Notes: generated by a model not told the origin, from the sequence alone. A DNA stretch of 9,424 nt from Fidelibacterota bacterium (GCA_030596185.1 JAUVKP010000017.1:1-9424), one strand, 5' to 3'; positions 1 to 6,595 are shown, counted from the stretch's first letter. Translations and numbers: made by a program.

Positions 1-231
1 ATTCCTGTGAGATGCAAAGAAGGTATTCGTTTTCCTAAAACTGAAGAACCTGTTCATACTATGTTTGTATTGATCGGAACTTTAGATGAGCGCTTGTATC
101 ACTTGCGTGCACTGATGGCCATAGCCAATCTTGTACAAGAAAGTGGATTCAATAAACGATGGATGTCCGCAAGGAATACGGATGAACTTCGTGATGTTAT
201 ATTATTATCTAATCGGAAACGTGAATCATAA
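1..231 (+). CDS. C-terminal fragment of a protein ending in a PTS EIIA type-2 (PtsN-like) domain
   Basis: The reading frame is open at the left edge and ends with TAA at 229-231, so only about 76 C-terminal residues are visible. A GTG at 7 is probably internal, because the codons before it (Ile-Pro) fit the domain. The stretch VHTMFVLIGTLDERLYHLRALMAIA matches in character the last strand-helix part of EIIA type-2 domains, where the pattern is hydrophobic strand, D-E/R-x-x-HL-x-x-L, then a helix. The phosphorylated His of this family lies earlier and outside the window. The tail (RNTDELRDVILLSNRKR) resembles EIIA domains fused to the C-terminus of permeases or antiporters, so the full protein may be such a fusion with a regulatory role; this is inference. 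The direct repeat AAACGTGAA (217-225 and 231-239) straddles the stop codon. The gene converges on upp, and no clear hairpin terminator is visible in the 95 bases between them. Confidence 0.65.
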   Translation: MPVRCKEGIRFPKTEEPVHTMFVLIGTLDERLYHLRALMAIANLVQESGFNKRWMSARNTDELRDVILLSNRKRES

Positions 232-326
232 AACGTGAAATGTAAGCCGTAAGACATAATAAAAAATATTAAACTTATATCAATGATTATACTGCTTACC
301 ACATAGCGCCTTCAGCATACTGATAA

Positions 327-950
327 TTAGGTGCCGAAATATCGGTCGCCAAAATCACCTAAACCGGGAACAATATACTTTTTATCATTTAAATGATCGT
401 CAATAGCTGTGGTATAGATATTCACATCGGGATGTTCTTTATTGATGCGTTTTATACCTTCGGGAGCCGTTACAATACATGCGATGGATATGCGTTTCGC
501 TCCTTTTTCTTTGAGACGAGAAATAGTATCAATGACCGAGCCGCCCGAAGCGAGCATGGGGTCAAGAATGAGAACCAATTTATTTTCAATATTTGATGGG
601 AATTTTTGATAATATTCACGAGCTATAGCTGTCTCCTCATCTCGTTCCAAGCCAATGAAACCCACAGGTGTCCATGGAAGGAAATCCCGTGCGGGAACAA
701 GCATGGAGATACCGGCACGCAGAACAGGTACAAAGACCATGGAACGATAGATCTCATGGCCTTGTGTTTTCATGATTGGTGTATCGATCATCTTTTTATT
801 AAGCTTACAAGCTTTACTGGCCTCCATGATGATGATCTGTGAAACAATAGCTGTATGCCGACGGAATGTTTCGGTATCCGTATTTTTGTCACGTAAAATG
901 GTCAAAGAATGCTTAGCGAGGGGGTGGTCAATTAATTGAACGTTTTGCAT
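327..950 (-). CDS. upp: Uracil phosphoribosyltransferase
   Basis: This cytosolic enzyme converts uracil and PRPP to UMP and pyrophosphate (pyrimidine salvage). The product is 207 residues, the usual length for bacterial UPRT. Visible family motifs are VPVLRAGISM (74-83), the PRPP-binding loop DPMLASGGS (130-138), and the uracil-binding C-terminus PGLGDFGDRYFGT (195-207). The ATG at 950 follows AAAGGG with about 5 bases of spacing. It starts 21 bases after the nifS-like stop on the same strand, so it is most likely the last gene of the nifU-nifS-upp transcript. No independent promoter is evident in that gap. No intrinsic terminator was found in 232-326, so how transcription ends against the convergent EIIA gene is unclear. 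The identification is very secure; the operon membership is inferred from spacing. Confidence 0.97.
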   Translation of the reverse strand: MQNVQLIDHPLAKHSLTILRDKNTDTETFRRHTAIVSQIIIMEASKACKLNKKMIDTPIMKTQGHEIYRSMVFVPVLRAGISMLVPARDFLPWTPVGFIGLERDEETAIAREYYQKFPSNIENKLVLILDPMLASGGSVIDTISRLKEKGAKRISIACIVTAPEGIKRINKEHPDVNIYTTAIDDHLNDKKYIVPGLGDFGDRYFGT

Positions 951-971
951 TGCAACCCTTTCATGCTATGA

Positions 972-2129
972 TTATACGATGGGGCTCATCTTTCGAAAAA
1001 AGGTGACGGTTTCCGTCACAGCTTCAATGGTTTTATCAATATCTTCTTCAGTGGTTTCACGACTTAGGGAAAATCTAATGGAACTATGTGCAATCTCAGG
1101 ATCGACTTCAAGTGCAGTGATCACATAGCTGGGTTCAAGAGAACCCGTAGAGCAGGCTGATCCGGTTGAAACAGCAATACCATGCATATCCAAACGAAGT
1201 AAAATTGATTCACCTTCAATATTCATGAAAGATATATTAGTGATATTATTTGTTCGCTTAGCTGGGTCACCATTAACAATGACATGATCCAGGTTCTGCT
1301 TGATCCCATTTTCAAGTTTATCTCTTAATTGGCCAATGCGTTTTTTATTGTCTTCCATCTCTATTTTGCATTGACGGATGGCTTCGCCAAGGGCAATAAT
1401 ACCTAAAGTATTTTCGGTTCCGGCACGCATAGAATTTTCTTGATGGCCGCCGGTTATTAAGGGACAAATATTTTTTGCTGTTTTTCGTTTGTAAAGAATA
1501 CCGATCCCCTTTGGGGCATAGATCTTGTGTCCTGACATGGAAAGAAAATCTACCGGTAACTTCTGTAGATCAATTGGAATTTTACCAACAGCTTGTACTG
1601 CATCAGTATGCATAGAGATATTGTGTTTCTTGGCAATTTCTGCAATTTCTTGTATAGGCTGGATAGTTCCGATTTCATTATTGACATACATTATGGAGAT
1701 CATCACCGTATCGGGTCGAATTGCTGCTTCTACATCTGCAGGATCGACTAATCCTCTATTATTAACCTTGATTCGTGTGACTTCAACATGTTGATTTTCT
1801 AAACATTTCAGTGTATTCAGAACAGAAGGATGCTCAATATTAGAGGTAATAATATGTCCACGGTTATCACTGCAAAAGGCACAACAAGTAGTTGAACTTT
1901 TCAATACGGTATTATTTGCTTCCGATGCTCCGGCGGTAAAGATTATTTCATCGGGACTGCAATTAAAGAAATCAGCAATGTCTTTTCGACTTTCTTTTAG
2001 GATTGCACGGACTTGACGGCCGCTGGAGTGCATGGAGCTGGGGTTTCCAAAAAGATCAAGCGCATCCCTAATAACTTCTTTTACTTTCGGATGCAGGGGA
2101 GTGGTTGCGCTGTTATCTAAATAGATCAT
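972..2129 (-). CDS. nifS: Cysteine desulfurase, NifS/IscS family
   Basis: This PLP enzyme takes sulfur from L-cysteine as a persulfide and gives alanine, feeding Fe-S cluster assembly on the scaffold encoded just upstream. At 385 residues it has the normal class V aminotransferase length. Visible motifs are YLDNSATTPL near the N-terminus, the substrate-region EHPSVL with His100, HTDAVQ with Asp176, SGHKIYAPKG with the PLP lysine at 202, and the active-site loop STGSACSTGS with catalytic Cys326. The short loop type and direct neighbourhood to a NifU-like gene favour NifS/IscS over SufS. The ATG at 2129 has AAGGTGG (2140-2134), which overlaps the TAA of the nifU-like gene, suggesting coupled translation. 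An unusual Cys82-Cys83-x2-Cys86 cluster sits between the TAGASEANN segment and HIITS. NifS and IscS cannot be separated here, so the symbol is approximate. Confidence 0.95.
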   Translation of the reverse strand: MIYLDNSATTPLHPKVKEVIRDALDLFGNPSSMHSSGRQVRAILKESRKDIADFFNCSPDEIIFTAGASEANNTVLKSSTTCCAFCSDNRGHIITSNIEHPSVLNTLKCLENQHVEVTRIKVNNRGLVDPADVEAAIRPDTVMISIMYVNNEIGTIQPIQEIAEIAKKHNISMHTDAVQAVGKIPIDLQKLPVDFLSMSGHKIYAPKGIGILYKRKTAKNICPLITGGHQENSMRAGTENTLGIIALGEAIRQCKIEMEDNKKRIGQLRDKLENGIKQNLDHVIVNGDPAKRTNNITNISFMNIEGESILLRLDMHGIAVSTGSACSTGSLEPSYVITALEVDPEIAHSSIRFSLSRETTEEDIDKTIEAVTETVTFFRKMSPIV

Positions 2130-2137
2130 AGACCACC

Positions 2138-2779
2138 TTATTTTTTATTACCAGTATAGATCTCTTCTGTATAGTATTTGCCAACGTAGAAATCTACAAG
2201 TATTTTTGCAGTATCAATACATTTTCCACAAGCTGTTCCAAGTTTGGTTCTTTCTTGTAGTGTTTTTAGGTCCTTAACACCTTCAAGGACTTCCATACGG
2301 ATATCATCTTCAGTAACATTCATACAGTTACAGATGATACGAGATTTATCGTCATGAGCGATACGGTCTTCTTGTCCAGTTCGTTTAAAATGATCTTTGA
2401 TCGCTTCCCTGAGAGCTTTGTCTCCAAGAACCGAACAATGGATCTTATTTGGAGGTAATCCGCCTAATTTATCAATGATCATTTCGGGTGTTAATTTCCA
2501 TGCTTCATCCAGTGACATACCGCCATTCTCAGTGACCATCACACTAAGCATGGAAGTGGAGCCGATGGCACTTGCACAGCCAAAGGTCTGCCATTTTAAG
2601 TCTGCAATACGATCATCTTTAACTTTAATGAAGATCTTCATCATATCGCCGCAAGCAGGTGAGCCAACATAGCCCATACCATCTGCGTTATATTCTTTTT
2701 CATCTATTTCAAGGATGTTTTTTGGGTGAAAAAAGTGTTCTTTAACTTTGTCCGAGTAGTTCCAATTTGCTCCGTCCAT
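2138..2779 (-). CDS. nifU: NifU-like Fe-S scaffold: IscU domain plus BFD-like [2Fe-2S] domain
   Basis: This is a scaffold on which Fe-S clusters are built with sulfur from the adjacent desulfurase. From the chosen start it is 213 residues. Residues 1-130 are an IscU-type domain with the three cluster ligands Cys43 (PACGD, including Asp45), Cys68 (TFGCAS) and Cys115 (KIHCSV). Residues 148-200 are a BFD-like [2Fe-2S] domain with Cys150-x-Cys152 and Cys184-x2-Cys187. The C-terminal Nfu domain (CxxC) of classical full-length NifU is absent, so this is the two-domain form. There are two candidate ATGs, at 2785 and 2779. The GAAAGGG Shine-Dalgarno ends at 2787, only 1 base from the first but 7 bases from the second, so 2779 is preferred; 2785 would add Met-Val. 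It is the first gene of the operon. No nif genes are present, so general Fe-S maturation is more likely than dedicated nitrogenase service. Confidence 0.93.
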   Translation of the reverse strand: MDGANWNYSDKVKEHFFHPKNILEIDEKEYNADGMGYVGSPACGDMMKIFIKVKDDRIADLKWQTFGCASAIGSTSMLSVMVTENGGMSLDEAWKLTPEMIIDKLGGLPPNKIHCSVLGDKALREAIKDHFKRTGQEDRIAHDDKSRIICNCMNVTEDDIRMEVLEGVKDLKTLQERTKLGTACGKCIDTAKILVDFYVGKYYTEEIYTGNKK

Positions 2780-2786
2780 GACCATT

Positions 2787-2793
2787 CCCTTTC
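2787..2793 (-). promoter_or_regulatory. Ribosome binding site deciding the nifU-like start
   Basis: On the minus strand GAAAGGG occupies 2793-2787. It lies 1 base before an ATG at 2785 but 7 bases before the ATG at 2779. Normal Shine-Dalgarno spacing therefore points to the second ATG as the true start. Confidence 0.6.
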
Positions 2794-2908
2794 TTTATGG
2801 CTTGTACGTTTGAGTAACAGGAAAGGTAAGATTTATTTTGATTGGATTAAAGAAAAAAATGTGGAATAAGTGAAGAAACGACAAACAATTATGCAGAATA
2901 ATTATTTA

Positions 2909-2973
2909 AAGAATTATGGATTATTAATTATGGGTTATGAGCTAAAGAAAATATTCACTATTCACTATTCACT
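2909..2973. repeat. Low-complexity intergenic block with three exact ATTCACT copies
   Basis: Bases 2953-2973 are three perfect head-to-tail copies of ATTCACT. Just before, 2911-2940 holds imperfect repeats of the form AATTATGGATTATTAATTATGGG. The last ATTCACT copy overlaps the end of the nitroreductase gene: its TCA (2969-2971) is the TGA stop on the minus strand. The rest of the 189-base spacer (2780-2968) upstream of the nifU-like gene is AT-rich. It must contain that operon's promoter if one exists, but I could not assign convincing promoter elements. Confidence 0.7.
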
Positions 2974-3610
2974 TTTTCGGATATCCAATAGTTTGACAAA
3001 GAATTAACGATTGATGTTCTGTTAAACCCATTGTTTTATGTACTTTGTCGGCATTAAACCAGCCACGGACAACGGTACCCAATCCTTCAGACGCACAGAA
3101 TAAATAGACATTTTGAGAGATAAAGCCTACATTGGCATAGCTTGATGTTGCGCTGGATTGTTTTTTGGTATTGGCAACAAAAATTAGATTCAAAGGAGCC
3201 GAACCGACAAAAGGCTGCTTACCCGTTATTGCACGTAGATCTTCAGATTTGATCAATTCCAGAATGTGTTTTTCGGCATTGTATAGATAGAGACCTTTTT
3301 CCAGAGTCAGGTAAATTGATATTTCTTGTTTGTTCATTGATGAAGGTGCCGTCCGCTTTTTGAGCTCATCTCGGTTATATCCCCAGGCAGCCCAGAGAAG
3401 ATTCGATAGGGTTTGATCTGAGAGCTCTGTTTTAGCAAATGAACGACTGCTGTGTCGTTGATCTAACGCTTCCATTAATGGCATGCCACCTTCTTTTTGA
3501 ACTGCAGGTAAGACAATTGTTTTAACAGCTTCTTGAGCTATTGCTTTTTTTGGTGCAAAGAATGAGAACATAAGTACTCCAATCACTAGTAGAGATAACA
3601 GTTTTGTCAT
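2969..3610 (-). CDS. Exported SagB-type nitroreductase-family oxidoreductase
   Basis: This is a predicted FMN-dependent oxidoreductase of the nitroreductase superfamily, SagB/ThcOx-like branch; its substrate is unknown. From the ATG at 3610 it has 213 residues. Residues 1-25 look like a Sec signal peptide: Lys3, a hydrophobic core LLSLLVIGVLMFSFF, and an AIA cleavage site before Gln26. No lipobox cysteine is present, so the mature protein is probably periplasmic. The mature part shows the FMN phosphate-binding pattern RHSSRSF (52-58), KRTAPSSMNKQE (85-96) typical of this branch, and ASEGLGTVVRGWFN (173-186). Upstream GTG at 3619 is in frame but part of the Shine-Dalgarno region, so the ATG is preferred. 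The gene starts 40 bases after the radical SAM stop on the same strand, so co-transcription is possible. SagB proper makes azoles in peptide toxins, but a signal peptide and the lack of cyclodehydratase genes argue against that role here. Confidence 0.85.
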   Translation of the reverse strand: MTKLLSLLVIGVLMFSFFAPKKAIAQEAVKTIVLPAVQKEGGMPLMEALDQRHSSRSFAKTELSDQTLSNLLWAAWGYNRDELKKRTAPSSMNKQEISIYLTLEKGLYLYNAEKHILELIKSEDLRAITGKQPFVGSAPLNLIFVANTKKQSSATSSYANVGFISQNVYLFCASEGLGTVVRGWFNADKVHKTMGLTEHQSLILCQTIGYPKK

Positions 3611-3616
3611 TATAAA

Positions 3617-3622
3617 CACCTT
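3617..3622 (-). promoter_or_regulatory. Ribosome binding site of the nitroreductase gene
   Basis: AAGGTG on the minus strand (3622-3617) lies 6 bases before the ATG at 3610. The GTG at 3619-3617 that extends the frame is the end of this site, which rules it out as the likely start. Confidence 0.65.
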
Positions 3623-3630
3623 AAATAAAT

Positions 3631-3650
3631 ATGATCTAAATTTGGATCAT
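3631..3650. promoter_or_regulatory. 20-bp near-perfect palindrome between the radical SAM and nitroreductase genes
   Basis: ATGATCTAAA at 3631-3640 is followed directly by TTTGGATCAT; the halves are reverse complements at 9 of 10 positions with no loop. It abuts the TAA of the radical SAM gene (3651) and sits just upstream of the nitroreductase Shine-Dalgarno. The absence of a loop and of a T-run speaks against an intrinsic terminator, so an operator for a dimeric regulator is the simplest reading. This role is inference. Confidence 0.4.
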
Positions 3651-5213
3651 TTAATCACAATATACAGATGTATCGTTGAATATGTCAAAGAAAGTTTCAA
3701 GAACATACTCAGAATACTTGTGTTCGTACAGTTCTGTATTTGCATCCAGACCATAAAATACATGCTTTTCTATAAGTCCTTGAATAAAGGGGTCGTTTGG
3801 GAAACTCCCCAAAATTTTTAAAAAGTGGAGTTTAGCGATTTTCTTTTTTGATAATTCGTTTTTAAGGTAATTTATCCAGCGGGAAAGACGGAATAATGTG
3901 ATGAGATCCAGTTCATTCAATAACTTATCTGCCGGCCAGAATCGGGTTAATCTTGCGTCTTTACAGTTCTTGGGAATGTTTGGAACTTGCATTTTCATGC
4001 CGGGAATGTAATAGAATGGAGATATTCCCAGAACTAGTGGCAATTCAGTCAGGATTGCCATTGTCTTTAGTATCTCGTCTAGTGATTGATTGGGAAGTCC
4101 GGCTATAAAATGTCCCATGACCTTCAGTCCTTTTTCTGCAGAATATCGGGAAATATGTTTAAAATGTTCAATATTCGTATTGCGGTGAAGAAGTTTTAAT
4201 TGTTCTTCAGAACCGGTAGCTATTGAAAGGTTCAATAGCTTCATTCCGCTTTTTACGAGCAGGTCAATGATCTTTTCATCCAAGTGCTCAGCTGAAAGTC
4301 CGTTCATTGCATATAATGTGATCTTATCGCCAAAACTTTGTGCTATTTGAGTGAGAAGGTTCACACAATGTTTGCGATTGAATGTGAAATTGTCATCTTC
4401 AATATCAAAGGCCCTGATACCGCGATCAAAAGCATTTTGCATTTCTTCAATGATCATATTAACCGGTTTTAAGCGCAAGGGAGAGCCGAATGTCCTGGAA
4501 ACGGAACAAAATCGACAGCCCATAGGACAGCCCCTAGATGTCGATAACATGATAGCGGGCTTACCTGCAATACGATATTTTTTTGCAGCTAGAAGATCAG
4601 CATTGGATTTAATATCAAATGATGAAATTAGGGGATTATCATTCCAATTCTGATTTTTACTATTCCATAATCCGGGGATATTATCAGATATCTCTCCATT
4701 TTCAAGTATGGATTGCACATATTGCCGGAAAGCTTTTTCACCTTCACCCATGATACAGTGATCAATATTCGGACAGTCCGTGAATAAATTGTGTTCGGGA
4801 CCGACATTTTGTCCGCCTACGATCACCTGAGAATTTGGTGAAGCTGATTTAATGATCCCCGCAAGTGTGATAACTTCTTGGGAATATGTGTAGAAATTTG
4901 ATGAAATGGCATAAAGATCATAATGTTCTTCACTGAAATACTGTCGGATATATTCCCAGCTTGCTCCCCAATGATAATAGGTGTGAAATACCGAGATAGG
5001 GGAATGATCATAAGGAATGTAGGGTCTGATGTTTTTGAAGGTATTGGGGATTGCGATTGTTTGTCGTCCATATCCAGTGATGAGATCAAGTATTTCAACA
5101 TCCACCTGAAGATTTTTGATCGCAGAAGCGAGGTAGGTCAATCCCAAAGGATAACTCCGCTGCGGTGTAAAGTAGAAATCTTCAATTGGTGTTTGGATAA
5201 GGGCGATACGCAT
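3651..5213 (-). CDS. Radical SAM protein with N-terminal B12-binding-like domain
   Basis: The product is 520 residues from the ATG at 5213. Residues 1-170 look like a cobalamin-binding-type Rossmann domain, opening with MRIALIQTP and SYPLGLTYLASAI, and containing VIVGGQNVGPEH (130-141) and MGEGEKAF (155-162). No DxHxxG motif is present, so cobalamin would bind base-off without the usual His ligand, or not at all. The radical SAM barrel follows with GCPMGCRFCSVS (228-239); Cys229, Cys233 and Cys236 are the CxxxCxxC ligands of the [4Fe-4S] cluster. Further signs are FDIEDDNFTFN (269-279) and GHFIAGLPNQS (367-377). About 130 C-terminal residues form an unrecognised tail. The family includes methylases, cyclases and other enzymes, so the reaction cannot be named. 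The TTG at 5279 would add 22 residues encoded by a repeated DNA motif and is rejected. No strong Shine-Dalgarno precedes the ATG. It is divergent from the DUF819 gene. Confidence 0.9.
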   Translation of the reverse strand: MRIALIQTPIEDFYFTPQRSYPLGLTYLASAIKNLQVDVEILDLITGYGRQTIAIPNTFKNIRPYIPYDHSPISVFHTYYHWGASWEYIRQYFSEEHYDLYAISSNFYTYSQEVITLAGIIKSASPNSQVIVGGQNVGPEHNLFTDCPNIDHCIMGEGEKAFRQYVQSILENGEISDNIPGLWNSKNQNWNDNPLISSFDIKSNADLLAAKKYRIAGKPAIMLSTSRGCPMGCRFCSVSRTFGSPLRLKPVNMIIEEMQNAFDRGIRAFDIEDDNFTFNRKHCVNLLTQIAQSFGDKITLYAMNGLSAEHLDEKIIDLLVKSGMKLLNLSIATGSEEQLKLLHRNTNIEHFKHISRYSAEKGLKVMGHFIAGLPNQSLDEILKTMAILTELPLVLGISPFYYIPGMKMQVPNIPKNCKDARLTRFWPADKLLNELDLITLFRLSRWINYLKNELSKKKIAKLHFLKILGSFPNDPFIQGLIEKHVFYGLDANTELYEHKYSEYVLETFFDIFNDTSVYCD

Positions 5214-5228
5214 ATAGAAATTTAGGGA

Positions 5229-5255
5229 ATAATATGTAAAATTCAACTGACTCAA
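5229..5255 (-). promoter_or_regulatory. Candidate promoter of the radical SAM gene
   Basis: On the minus strand TTGAGT (5255-5250) and TATTAT (5234-5229) form a possible -35/-10 pair with a short 15-base spacer. The -10 is 5 of 6 to TATAAT. Transcription would start near 5222, leaving a leader of about 9 bases, which would fit the missing Shine-Dalgarno. The -35 lies inside the first unit of the 24-bp-spaced array. This is a pattern match only. Confidence 0.25.
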
Positions 5256-5328
5256 TTGAAAAAATGACGATTGACTCAATCTCTCTTGAGCTCATTGCCT
5301 CAATCAAGAATTTTATCATTGAGGCAAT
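5246..5328. repeat. Four 11-bp near-palindromic units at exact 24-bp spacing
   Basis: The units are ACTGACTCAAT (5246-5256), ATTGACTCAAT (5270-5280), ATTGCCTCAAT (5294-5304) and ATTGAGGCAAT (5318-5328). Each spacer is 13 bases and the spacer sequences are unrelated to each other. Units 3 and 4 are perfect reverse complements, giving an 11-bp stem with a 13-base loop. Units 1 and 2 could pair at 9 of 11 positions. Degenerate continuations may exist at 5342-5352 (6 of 11) and near 5368-5376 (TTG-GA-TCA). The array lies between the divergent radical SAM and DUF819 genes, so it could be a cluster of operators. No start codon or convincing short gene lies in it. Confidence 0.65.
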
Positions 5329-5414
5329 CATATTCGAACTTCCTGGCTCCAAAAAACACTTTTCTTGTTGGATCATATTTGTTAGCTTTCAGTAGTAACG
5401 ATAAACACACACAC

Positions 5415-5419
5415 AGGAG
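5415..5419 (+). promoter_or_regulatory. Ribosome binding site of the DUF819 gene
   Basis: AGGAG lies 5 bases before the ATG at 5425 and fixes the start. It is directly preceded by a short (AC)n run, 5405-5415. Confidence 0.75.
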
Positions 5420-5424
5420 TTTTC

Positions 5425-6591
5425 ATGCTATCAACAATTCTATGGATATTATTTTATTTGGCTTGTCCGGCTTTGGTTTTATGGGTTTGTTCAAAAAATA
5501 AATTTCTGGATAGTCTTGGCGCAATCGTTGTTTGCTATGTGATAGGATTAATTATCGGAAATATTGGTATTCTCCCTGAGAATATTACGGGGGTACAAGA
5601 AACACTTAATATGCTGGTGATCCCGCTTGCTTTACCTCTGATATTTTTCTCAATGAATTTGCGAGGCTGGGGAAAAAAACAAGCAGGCATGACAGCAAAA
5701 GCGTTTTCGGGTGCATTGGTGGCCATTATCATTGCTTCATTTATCACATTTACGATTTTTCACCCGCATTTAGGAGATGAAGGCTGGAAAATGAGCGGTA
5801 TGCTGATCGGTTGTTACAGTGGTGGAACACCCAATCTTGCTGCGATCGGTACCGCATTGGAAATGAGCTCTTCGAATTTTATTGCCGTCAATACTGCTGA
5901 TGTATTTGTTGGTGCAATCTTATTGATGCTATTATTATCTGTAATTCCGCGGATATTCAGGAAAGTACTTCTTCCTTTTAAAAAGCTGACAGATGAAGAA
6001 CATAAGGTAAATATCAGTCAGATGGATGCCTTTGAACTTTATTTTAAAGGATTTACAAAAAAGGATTTCCTCCCATTACTGGGAGCTTTTGGAATATCGG
6101 TCGTGATCTTTGCTATTGGAGGCGGCGCAAGCTTTCTGGTACCCGAAGGGCTGTCCTCTGTCGTAGCTATTTTAATAATAACAACTCTTGGCGTGCTGGC
6201 TTCATTCATTCCTAAAATTCGAAATATTAGAATGACCTTTCAATTAGGACATTATTTTTTACTCGTATTTGCTATGGTTATCAGTTCTATGGCGAATATC
6301 CGTGACCTGGTTGGCGTGGCTCCTACTATTATGCTATATATTTCAATACTGTATATTTTTGCTTTTACGATTCATGGATTGCTCTCAAAATTAATGAAAG
6401 TAGATTCAGATACCCATCTAATTGCAATAACCGCTCTTATTTATTCACCGCCTTTCGTGCCCGTTGTAGCTGCGGTTCTTAAGAATAAACAGGTGATCAT
6501 GACAGGTATGCTGGTTGGTATTGTTGGATGGGTGATCGGTAATTATGCCGGTATCGGTTTTGCTTACTTAATGCAATTGATCTTTGGCTAA
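5425..6591 (+). CDS. DUF819-family integral membrane protein, YjcL-like
   Basis: This 388-residue protein is almost entirely hydrophobic, with roughly 10-12 membrane segments: about 3-22, 28-50, 62-78, 91-113, 122-146, 155-176, 215-232, 243-262, 275-290, 300-321, 330-352 and 358-385. A hydrophilic cytosolic-type loop (about 178-213) divides two halves, as in inverted-repeat transporters. Features I associate with DUF819 proteins (Bacillus YjcL-like) are SGGTPNLAAIGTAL (132-145) in the first half and a comparable SPPFVPVVAAVL (341-352) in the second. These broken-helix-like, Gly/Pro/Asn-rich segments suggest substrate or ion sites by analogy. No substrate is established to my knowledge. The ATG at 5425 has AGGAG 5 bases upstream. 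The gene is divergent from the radical SAM gene and stands alone on its strand before the CACAAAG-type inverted repeat, which begins 4 bases after its stop. Confidence 0.85.
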   Translation: MLSTILWILFYLACPALVLWVCSKNKFLDSLGAIVVCYVIGLIIGNIGILPENITGVQETLNMLVIPLALPLIFFSMNLRGWGKKQAGMTAKAFSGALVAIIIASFITFTIFHPHLGDEGWKMSGMLIGCYSGGTPNLAAIGTALEMSSSNFIAVNTADVFVGAILLMLLLSVIPRIFRKVLLPFKKLTDEEHKVNISQMDAFELYFKGFTKKDFLPLLGAFGISVVIFAIGGGASFLVPEGLSSVVAILIITTLGVLASFIPKIRNIRMTFQLGHYFLLVFAMVISSMANIRDLVGVAPTIMLYISILYIFAFTIHGLLSKLMKVDSDTHLIAITALIYSPPFVPVVAAVLKNKQVIMTGMLVGIVGWVIGNYAGIGFAYLMQLIFG

Positions 6592-6595
6592 AATA

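Noticed and set aside
232..326. Intrinsic terminator between the convergent EIIA and upp genes
   Set aside because: No stem followed by a T-run could be found on either strand; only weak direct repeats are visible.
4823..5101. Minus-strand frame of 92 codons inside the radical SAM gene
   Set aside because: It is a shadow frame inside a confidently identified gene on the same strand.
5214..5279. TTG start at 5279 extending the radical SAM protein by 22 residues
   Set aside because: The extension is encoded by two copies of the intergenic 11-bp unit, and family members begin near MRIALIQTP, so the ATG at 5213 is preferred.
5246..5376. CRISPR array
   Set aside because: The repeat unit is only 11 bp, spacers are 13 bases, and there are no cas genes. 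This is outside any CRISPR pattern.
3611..5424. Ribosomally made peptide (RiPP) cluster with radical SAM and SagB-like enzymes
   Set aside because: No precursor peptide, cyclodehydratase, peptide-binding RRE domain or protease was found, and the SagB-like protein has a signal peptide.
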